Of a stretch of DNA of 5,178 nucleotides, positions 1 to 5,178 are shown one piece after another. The notes under the pieces were generated by a model. The model did not search any database. It had not been told where the DNA came from and saw only the letters and a program-made list of their open reading frames with translations. The DNA is from an uncultured Ruminococcus sp. (GTDB taxonomy: Bacteria > Bacillota > Clostridia > Oscillospirales > Acutalibacteraceae). Every line of letters starts with the position of its first letter. Position 1 is the stretch's first letter. Where the stretch lies: positions 1 to 5,178 of the forward strand of contig CADBRK010000209.1 in NCBI GenBank assembly GCA_902797065.1. Reading direction: 5' to 3'. Both the position numbers and the translations under genes were made by a program.

Positions 1-50
1 CGCAGATAGCTGCCGAAATGGCGGAGCTGAAAGAAATGCTCAAAAAATAA
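1..50 (+). CDS. hsdM: C-terminal end of probable Type I methyltransferase subunit HsdM (5' partial)
   Basis: The reading frame is open from the left edge and ends at TAA (48-50). It gives the 15-residue tail QIAAEMAELKEMLKK. This short, charged, heptad-like helix (A/M/L at regular spacing) resembles the coiled-coil tails that often end HsdM proteins. HsdM carries the SAM-binding N6-adenine methyltransferase domain and pairs with HsdS to methylate host DNA, but none of its catalytic motifs lie inside the window. The assignment therefore rests on position, directly upstream of and almost touching hsdS with hsdR further down, plus the helical tail. Another gene ending here is possible but unlikely in this context. 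Confidence 0.65.
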   Translation, partial: QIAAEMAELKEMLKK

Positions 51-51
51 A

Positions 52-1266
52 ATGAAAGGAAAACAAGCCCGTACAAATTCGGGTTTGTGGCTATATGATA
101 TGGAAAGAATTAAGATTGGTGAAGTATGTGATATATTGAATGGTTATGCGTTTAAAAGTGAAAAATATGTTGATTCAGGAATTCGTATCATAAGAATAGC
201 GAATGTTCAAAAGGGATATATTGAGGACAATTCACCAGCTTTTTATCCATACGATTCATCTGGTTTAGAGAAATATATCCTTGAAGAAGGTGACCTTCTA
301 ATGTCATTGACAGGTAACGTTGGAAGAGTTGCAATCTTAGATAAGGCATTTCTTCCCGCAGCTTTGAATCAGCGTGTTGCCTGCCTACGAATGAAAGGAC
401 ATACTGTGAGTAAGAAGTATCTCTTTCATTTGCTTAATAGCGATTTTTTTGAACAACAGTGCATTCATTCATCAAAAGGCGTTGCTCAGAAAAATATGAG
501 TACAGAATGGCTTAAAGAATATGAAATTCCATTGTATTCAACGGATACACAGAATCACATAATTGTTACCCTTGACAAACTCCAATCCATAATCGCCCAC
601 CGCAAGCAGCAGCTTGAAAAGCTGGACGAGCTTGTCAAAGCCCGATTTGTGGAGATGTTTGGGGATCCGGAAACAAATCCTATGGGGTGGGATAAGCGGC
701 CATTATCTCGGATAATTACCAACGCTAATAATGGCATGGCTCGACGTGGCAATGATTCAGATGGTTATATTGTAATGCGTTTGATTGAATTGCAAGATGG
801 CTTTATCGATTACTCGAATCCAAATAGGATAACTCTTACCGATATTGAAAAGAAACGATACCGCCTTTTAGAGAATGATTTCCTCTTTGCTAGAGTTAAT
901 GGAAATCCCGAGAATGTTGGAAGATGTGCGGTTTTTTATGATATCGGTGAACCTGTTTATCATAATGACCATATTATCAGAGTTCACTTTAATGAAGCAT
1001 TTTTAAACGGTTGTTTTGCAAGTTCTCTATTCAACAGTGTATATGGGAAAAGGCAAATGCGAGCTCAAATTAAGACATCTGCGGGGCAATATACAATCAA
1101 TCAGGAAGGTATTGGAGCCATTCAAGCAATTTTGCCGCCATTATCATTGCAAGAGCAATTCGCTACCTTTGTACAACAGATTGACAAATCAAAAGTTGCG
1201 GTACAAAAGGCACTTGATGAGGCGCAACTTTTGTTTAATAGTTTAATGCAGGAGTATTTTGGATAA
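52..1266 (+). CDS. hsdS: Type I restriction-modification specificity subunit HsdS
   Basis: HsdS is the DNA-recognition subunit of the M2S methyltransferase and of the full R2M2S restriction complex. Its two target-recognition domains (TRDs) each read one half of a split DNA site. The 404-residue protein shows the usual two-fold plan: TRD1 about residues 17-165, a central conserved helix about 166-205 ending in the typical MFGDP, TRD2 about 212-363, and a C-terminal conserved helix about 364-404 after PPLSLQEQF. The halves echo each other: LEEGDLLMSLTGNVGR (77-92) matches LLENDFLFARVNGNPENVGR (272-291). Length is normal for the family and the frame is intact. The start is uncertain. ATG 52 lies one base after the hsdM stop and would be translationally coupled, but Met17 (ATG 100) begins MERIKIGEV, a typical HsdS beginning. 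Neither has a clear Shine-Dalgarno site. The TRDs are much poorer in G+C than the central helix region, which fits domain exchange. The recognised sequence cannot be read from the protein. Confidence 0.95.
   Translation: MKGKQARTNSGLWLYDMERIKIGEVCDILNGYAFKSEKYVDSGIRIIRIANVQKGYIEDNSPAFYPYDSSGLEKYILEEGDLLMSLTGNVGRVAILDKAFLPAALNQRVACLRMKGHTVSKKYLFHLLNSDFFEQQCIHSSKGVAQKNMSTEWLKEYEIPLYSTDTQNHIIVTLDKLQSIIAHRKQQLEKLDELVKARFVEMFGDPETNPMGWDKRPLSRIITNANNGMARRGNDSDGYIVMRLIELQDGFIDYSNPNRITLTDIEKKRYRLLENDFLFARVNGNPENVGRCAVFYDIGEPVYHNDHIIRVHFNEAFLNGCFASSLFNSVYGKRQMRAQIKTSAGQYTINQEGIGAIQAILPPLSLQEQFATFVQQIDKSKVAVQKALDEAQLLFNSLMQEYFG
63..88. repeat. 9-bp inverted repeat at the hsdM/hsdS junction
   Basis: ACAAGCCCG (63-71) faces CGGGTTTGT (80-88) across the 8-base loop TACAAATT. 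Eight pairs are Watson-Crick and one is G-U in RNA. No T-run follows, so it is not a standard terminator. It overlaps codons 4-13 of the longer hsdS reading frame and ends 11 bases before the alternative start at 100, so it could act on hsdS translation. Roughly 9-base arms around an 8-base centre also have the shape of a tyrosine-recombinase core site. No function is shown. Confidence 0.5.
1190..1233. repeat. 11-bp perfect inverted repeat near the 3' end of hsdS
   Basis: CAAAAGTTGCG (1190-1200) is the exact reverse complement of CGCAACTTTTG (1223-1233), separated by 22 bases. It lies in the coding sequence for the C-terminal HsdS helix, 33 bases from the final coding base, and just upstream of the ribosome-binding site of the next gene. 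A-rich bases precede it and TTTAATAG follows, so it is loosely terminator-like, but the stem is weak and there is no proper T-tract. It may tune read-through into the HEPN gene and hsdR, or it may be a side effect of coding. Confidence 0.45.
1250..1254 (+). promoter_or_regulatory. Ribosome-binding site for the HEPN-type gene
   Basis: AGGAG ends 11 bases before ATG 1266, inside the last codons of hsdS. This supports 1266 over the in-frame ATG at 1272, for which the spacing would be 17. Because hsdS ends in TAATG, the downstream gene is probably also translated by coupling to hsdS. Confidence 0.55.
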
Positions 1267-1922
1267 TGAGTATGGAAATAGCAAAAACAGGAAAAGAGAA
1301 GCAACTCACATATACTACCGAATATCGTCAGTTTAACAAGGCTATGAAAGAAGAATTCTACCTTGAAGCCGTTGCTATAGGTTATGCCATCATAGAAGAT
1401 AGATTGACGGCTTTTCTGCATCACGCCGGCATTGTAACAAGAACAAATGACAATTTAAAAATCAATCGCAAGGTTTACCCTTATATTCGCAAACTACTTG
1501 ATAAGGAAGAGGACTACTCTGTAAAAATTAAAGATATATCTGTGAAAATCGCCCTTATTACCGCTTTGCTCGATATGACAGAAAGCAAAGCAAATGCAAT
1601 AGATGTGTGTGTAGAAAGTTATGTGCAGGGATTAAATCGAAAACGTGCAATTGCACAATCAGGATATATGCATGATCTATATATCGAAATTAAAAAGGTT
1701 AATGCCGAACTTGTGATTTCCACTTTTAAGAACATAGAACCTTGGCGAATTCAGCGCAACCATTTGATTCATGCACTTTTGAACAAGACAGTGGAATCAA
1801 CAAAAGATGTAAAAAAAAGATGTGCCTTGGAAAGCTATACAATCACGAGAGAAATCGACAATAATCTTGTTAAACCATTCAAACAAGGAAACAGACTAAG
1901 GAAAAAATATAATATTCAGTAA
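1266..1922 (+). CDS. HEPN-type helical protein between hsdS and hsdR; candidate RNase effector
   Basis: The 218-residue protein is soluble-looking and mostly helical, with no signal peptide, no membrane segment and no Walker ATPase motif. Seen directly: an N-terminal helix with EAVAIGYAIIEDRL (34-47), and near the C-terminus WRIQRNHLIHALLNK (160-174), which contains R164-N165-x3-H169. Known of the family: R-x4-6-H, often with N, D or H right after the Arg, is the signature of HEPN domains, many of which are metal-independent RNases acting as toxins or abortive-infection effectors. Acidic residues E44/D45 could complete the active site. Proteins with a similar IEDR helix and RNxxIHALxN motif are, as I recall, common uncharacterised proteins of Firmicutes. 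Its start overlaps the hsdS stop. The position matches that of PrrC in hsdM-hsdS-prrC-hsdR loci, but it lacks the PrrC ATPase half. No MNT-type antitoxin gene is adjacent. It is about 30% G+C (1441-1540), well below hsdR, suggesting separate acquisition. The RNase role is inference; a structural or regulatory R-M partner is the alternative. Confidence 0.85.
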   Translation: MSMEIAKTGKEKQLTYTTEYRQFNKAMKEEFYLEAVAIGYAIIEDRLTAFLHHAGIVTRTNDNLKINRKVYPYIRKLLDKEEDYSVKIKDISVKIALITALLDMTESKANAIDVCVESYVQGLNRKRAIAQSGYMHDLYIEIKKVNAELVISTFKNIEPWRIQRNHLIHALLNKTVESTKDVKKRCALESYTITREIDNNLVKPFKQGNRLRKKYNIQ

Positions 1923-1977
1923 ATGAATAGAATGGTCGCAGGGATGTTGGGACACTAATAATGAAAGAGGTAATAAA
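1923..1977 (+). other. Gap between the HEPN gene and hsdR with two tiny chained open frames
   Basis: ATG 1923 directly follows the HEPN-gene stop and opens an 11-codon frame, MNRMVAGMLGH, ending at TAA 1956-1958. ATG 1961 then opens MKEVIK, whose TGA (1979-1981) overlaps the hsdR ATG at 1978. Neither is likely to make a functional product. They could let ribosomes reinitiate from the HEPN gene into hsdR. No promoter or hairpin terminator is visible here, so hsdR is probably on the same message. Confidence 0.35.
1964..1970 (+). promoter_or_regulatory. Ribosome-binding site for hsdR
   Basis: AAAGAGG stands seven bases before ATG 1978, an ideal spacing. It fixes the hsdR start over the next in-frame ATG at 2011 (Met12). 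It is the strongest translation signal in the window. Confidence 0.75.
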
Positions 1978-4900
1978 ATGAACTTCGATTACTTGAAACA
2001 AATTCCGAAAATGAAAAAACTTGCGCTTTTCTGCAGTGATGCCGAAGCTCTTGTTTATACAAGGTCTTACCTCAGCGGAATGTCTTCAAGGCAGGCTATG
2101 GAATATCTTATCAAGCAGATCTTCGCCGCTAAGATAGACAATGCCGATAACAGGAGCATTTATGAAATGGTCAGCGATCAGCGTTTCATTAATCTGATCA
2201 ATGATCAATACACTATAAATGTTATTCATTTTATCCGTAAAATGGGCAACGCTGCAAATCATACCGGAGAGTTGACTCAGGAAGAGGCTGTTAAAGTACT
2301 TGAAAATCTGCATTTCTTTGTCGGTGAGATGATGATTCGTTTCGATTTAACGGAGGATTATCCCGAATTTGTCACACCGCCGAAAAAGTCCAAGTCTGCA
2401 CCCGCACAGGAGAAGCCTGCCGCAAAACCCGAAAAAATAACAGCCGATCCGGAGGTCGTGGCAGAGTTTGCAAAGCGTATGCGCAAGACTGTCTTTGATA
2501 CAACGCACGGCAGAAACGAAGAAGCAAATAAAAAACTGTTTGTCAGAGCTTCTCTTCGTGAAGCAAACTGGAAAATCGTCTCCGCGGATAATCAGCTTCT
2601 GCCTTGCTGTGCATCGCTTAACTGTGTTATAGACGATTCGGGCGAGATGATAGATTATATCCTTAACGGGCGTGATAACAAGCCGCTTGCTGTAATCGAG
2701 GAAACAGAGACAAAGAAGAACCCGGTAGCAGGAAGAGCAAAAGCAAATAAGGCCGCCGAACTTCTCGAAAAGAAATACGGCTACAAGCCGATAGTGTACT
2801 ATACCGACGGGTATCATATCTATTGTATAGATCAGCTTGGCTTTCCTGCAAGGCGTGTGTTCGATTTTCATACTATCGAAGAACTTGAACTGCTGAAACT
2901 GCGCCGCACAATCCGCACCGATCTTGCGGATATAACTATAGATGAAAATATAACCAACCGCTATTATCAGAAAGACGCAATAAAAGCAGTTTGTTCTGCG
3001 TTCGCTCAGAAACGCCGCAGAAGTCTTATCGTTATGGCAACCGGTACCGGCAAAACGCGCGTCTCCATATCTGCGGTTGACGTACTCATGAAGGCGAACT
3101 GGGTCAAGAATGTGCTTTTCCTCGCCGACAGAACAAGCCTTGTAAAGCAGGCTCACAAGAATTTCAACAAGCTGCTGCCTAACGTCACGACTTCAATTTA
3201 TACCGGAGGCAGCCTTAACCGGGACGCAAATGCAAGAGTGATATTCTCAACATATCAGACAATGATAAACCTGATAGACGATGAAACAAAAGAATTCGGT
3301 ATCGGCAGATTCGATCTGATCATAATCGACGAGGCGCACCGTTCTATATTCAAGAAATACGGAGCGATGTTCCATTATTTTGACTCGCTGATGCTGGGAC
3401 TTACCGCAACGCCCCGCAGCGAGGAAAACAAAAGCACTTACGATGTTTTTCAGCTGCCGAACAATACCCCCGATATGGCTTACGAACTCGATCAGGCGAT
3501 CGCAGACAAATATCTCGTCGGTTTCAGTATTCTCGACAGGACTACCGAAGCGATGAAGCGCGGCATTAAATACGACGATCTGACCGACGAGCAGAAGGCA
3601 CAATTCGAAGAAGAATTTACCCCGGAAGACTCTACCGAAATAGTAGATTTCACAGGTGCTGAGATAGAAGCTTCACAGATCGGCAGGCGCGTAATTAATA
3701 TAGGTACAATCGACGCTATGCTCGGAGACCTGAAAAAGAACGGCATAAAAATTGACGGCGGCGATAAGCTCGGAAAGACAATGATCTTTGCAAGCAGTCA
3801 TATCGAAGCCGTGAAGATCGTAGAACGGTTTAATTATCTGTACCCCGAACTCGGAAGTGAATTCTGTGCGTTGATCGACAGCCACGTCGAGAACAGCGAC
3901 AATCTTATTGAACTTCTCGAACAGCGCAGCAGCCTGCCGCAGATAGCCGTAAGCGTGGATATGCTTGATACCGGTATAGATGTTCCCGACGTTCTTAATC
4001 TGGTATTCTTCAAGCCCGTAAAATCAAAGATAAAATTCCTGCAGATGATAGGCAGAGGAACGCGTCTATCGCCCGATATTTTTGCACCGGGAGAGGATAA
4101 GCGGGGGTTCCTGATATTTGATTATTTCGATAATTTCGGTTATTTTAATGCCCGCGGAAACTGGTCGGCTATGGATGGCGATTCAAAAGGTTACGTTACA
4201 CATTCGCAGAGCTATAACATAAACAAACGCAGACTGAGTATTCTCAGGAATCTTCAGGAGGCGAAAAAGCTTACCGCGTTTGAAGAGAAGTATAAAACAG
4301 AGCTTCACGATTATTTTGTAGCCGAACTGCGTTCGCTCAATAATGACGAAATTGAAGTTCAGTACAATATGGCTTTTGTCAGCAAATACAGAACTTCCGA
4401 AAGCTGGGATAATATTTCCGAGATTGACGAAAGAGAAATACAGGAACATATATTAGCTATTATTCCCTCCGAAAAAGCTCACATGAAGGTCAAGAGCTTT
4501 GATCTCTTGATGTATGTTGTCGAAGACGAGTACAGGCAAAAGATAGAAGAGGGGAAAGATCCGCTTAAAATCAGGAACGGCTTTGTGAATGTCTCGGCGG
4601 AAATATCCGCGAGAATGAGAGAACTTCTGAAACTCAGAACCATACCCGATATAGTAAAGAACGAACAGCTTATTCAGGAGTTGACCGACTGCAGCTATCT
4701 CTATGACAATTTCTCTCTCGAAAAAACAGAGAAGATACGTCTGCAGCTCAGGAATCTAATGCAGTATCTTCCCAATAAGAAGAATTACTGGATAGTTGAT
4801 ATTCCCGACAAAATAGCCGATGACGACAGCAGTACCGGAGGAGCACCCCGGAAATCATATGCCGAAAAAGCAAGCGAGTACATATTGTCAAGCGGAAATC

Positions 4901-5178
4901 CGGCACTGGCAAAGATCAGAAACCTTGATATGCTTACCGAGGAAGAAAAAAAGGAACTTGCCGATGTATTTACAAATCAACTCGGCACAGCAGCTGAGTT
5001 CGGCACATGGTCGGGCGGCAAGCCGCTTCTTGTTCAGCTGAGAATGCAAGTGGGTATAGCAGACGAGGCAGTTGACACGAAGTTTGCATCTATACTGAAC
5101 GATACCTCGCTTGATGATATGCAGAAAAGCTATTTGCAGCATATTATTGATTATGTAAAAACAAACGGAGATATAACA
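1978..5178 (+). CDS. hsdR: Type I restriction endonuclease subunit HsdR (3' partial), with an atypical nuclease motif
   Basis: HsdR is the ATP-driven translocase and nuclease of Type I R-M complexes. The frame is open for 1067 codons to the right edge. Family members are usually about 1,050-1,200 residues, so little is missing. Domains in order: an N-terminal DUF4145-like, HEPN-related helical domain (about 1-121, with R87..GN..H95); a Pro/Ala/Lys-rich linker (about 132-153); a PD-(D/E)xK nuclease domain (about 170-290, D226 and E241); and a superfamily 2 helicase with RYYQ (328-331), Walker A ATGTGKT (354-360), FLADR (381-385), DEAH (451-454), TATP (476-479), TGIDVP (665-670) and QMIGRGTR (689-696). 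A helical C-terminal domain from about 760 resembles the HsdM/HsdS-binding region. All helicase motifs look intact. The nuclease is odd: the expected catalytic Lys after E241 is Thr243, and the usual Q-x3-Y reads K255-x3-A259, although ETK at 244-246 might substitute. G+C (40-47% in samples) is higher than in the gene before it. The start rests on a strong ribosome-binding site. Confidence 0.95.
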   Translation, partial: MNFDYLKQIPKMKKLALFCSDAEALVYTRSYLSGMSSRQAMEYLIKQIFAAKIDNADNRSIYEMVSDQRFINLINDQYTINVIHFIRKMGNAANHTGELTQEEAVKVLENLHFFVGEMMIRFDLTEDYPEFVTPPKKSKSAPAQEKPAAKPEKITADPEVVAEFAKRMRKTVFDTTHGRNEEANKKLFVRASLREANWKIVSADNQLLPCCASLNCVIDDSGEMIDYILNGRDNKPLAVIEETETKKNPVAGRAKANKAAELLEKKYGYKPIVYYTDGYHIYCIDQLGFPARRVFDFHTIEELELLKLRRTIRTDLADITIDENITNRYYQKDAIKAVCSAFAQKRRRSLIVMATGTGKTRVSISAVDVLMKANWVKNVLFLADRTSLVKQAHKNFNKLLPNVTTSIYTGGSLNRDANARVIFSTYQTMINLIDDETKEFGIGRFDLIIIDEAHRSIFKKYGAMFHYFDSLMLGLTATPRSEENKSTYDVFQLPNNTPDMAYELDQAIADKYLVGFSILDRTTEAMKRGIKYDDLTDEQKAQFEEEFTPEDSTEIVDFTGAEIEASQIGRRVINIGTIDAMLGDLKKNGIKIDGGDKLGKTMIFASSHIEAVKIVERFNYLYPELGSEFCALIDSHVENSDNLIELLEQRSSLPQIAVSVDMLDTGIDVPDVLNLVFFKPVKSKIKFLQMIGRGTRLSPDIFAPGEDKRGFLIFDYFDNFGYFNARGNWSAMDGDSKGYVTHSQSYNINKRRLSILRNLQEAKKLTAFEEKYKTELHDYFVAELRSLNNDEIEVQYNMAFVSKYRTSESWDNISEIDEREIQEHILAIIPSEKAHMKVKSFDLLMYVVEDEYRQKIEEGKDPLKIRNGFVNVSAEISARMRELLKLRTIPDIVKNEQLIQELTDCSYLYDNFSLEKTEKIRLQLRNLMQYLPNKKNYWIVDIPDKIADDDSSTGGAPRKSYAEKASEYILSSGNPALAKIRNLDMLTEEEKKELADVFTNQLGTAAEFGTWSGGKPLLVQLRMQVGIADEAVDTKFASILNDTSLDDMQKSYLQHIIDYVKTNGDIT

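Noticed and set aside
444..450. T7 run in TRD1 of hsdS as a phase-variation tract
   Set aside because: Seven T is common in 30% G+C DNA, and the hsdS frame is intact.
1181..1207. TTGACA (1181-1186) with TACAAA (1202-1207) as a promoter for the HEPN gene
   Set aside because: Spacing is 15 and the -10 is poor. TTGACAAA also occurs at 572-579, where it encodes the matching DK of the first conserved helix, so the word is explained by the internal repeat of HsdS.
1645..1685. Palindrome GTGCAATTGCAC (1645-1656) and inverted repeat GATATAT/ATATATC (1663-1669, 1679-1685) inside the HEPN gene
   Set aside because: They are short, AT-rich and within continuous coding sequence, with no nearby start or stop, so chance is a sufficient explanation.
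1266..1922. Naming the accessory gene prrC or rloC
   Set aside because: Those proteins have a large ABC-type ATPase domain with Walker motifs. This protein has 218 residues and no P-loop. Only the position and the HEPN-type motif are shared.
2347..3156. A long antisense open frame (269 codons) opposite hsdR, and several shorter ones at 3247-3603, 3492-3746, 4183-4449 and 4888-5142
   Set aside because: The hsdR frame on the + strand is continuous and full of recognisable motifs here. The antisense products are Cys/Phe-rich with no known motif or ribosome-binding site, as expected for shadows of a real gene.
1..5178. CRISPR array, tRNA/rRNA gene, insertion-sequence ends, or an MNT-type antitoxin gene paired with the HEPN gene
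   Set aside because: None is visible. There are no spaced direct repeats or transposase frame, and no room or frame for a nucleotidyltransferase next to the HEPN gene inside the window.

Overview
The window covers most of a Type I restriction-modification (R-M) operon, all on the + strand. It is most likely from a gut-type Firmicute of the Clostridia. That guess rests on family resemblance, moderate G+C and strong Shine-Dalgarno sites, and no marker gene confirms it. From left to right it holds the last 15 codons of a probable hsdM (1-50), a complete hsdS specificity gene (52-1266), a 218-residue helical protein with a HEPN-type R-N-x3-H motif (1266-1922), a 55-base gap with two tiny chained open frames (1923-1977), and the first 1067 codons of hsdR (1978-5178), which runs off the right edge.

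The genes are packed as one transcription unit. hsdM stops one base before the first possible hsdS start. The hsdS stop overlaps the start of the HEPN gene (TAATG). hsdR has its own strong ribosome-binding site. I see no convincing promoter or standard terminator. HsdM and HsdS would form the sequence-specific methyltransferase, and HsdR would add ATP-driven DNA translocation and cleavage.

Two features set this operon apart. First, the HEPN-type gene sits between hsdS and hsdR, the same slot that the tRNA anticodon nuclease PrrC occupies in the classic hsdM-hsdS-prrC-hsdR locus. It has no ATPase part, so it is at most a functional analogue of PrrC. Second, HsdR has intact helicase motifs, but its nuclease domain departs from the usual pattern. 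The expected catalytic lysine of the E-x-K motif aligns with Thr243, and the following Q-x3-Y motif reads K-x3-A. A displaced ETK three residues later could compensate. Together these suggest, as inference only, a Type I variant in which an RNA-directed effector accompanies or partly replaces DNA cleavage.

Base composition is mosaic. The target-recognition domains of hsdS and the HEPN gene are about 30% G+C in 100-base samples. The central conserved part of hsdS is about 53% and samples of hsdR are 40-47%. This fits a stable R-M frame carrying swapped-in recognition domains and an acquired accessory gene. Inverted repeats lie at both ends of hsdS (63-88 and 1190-1233).
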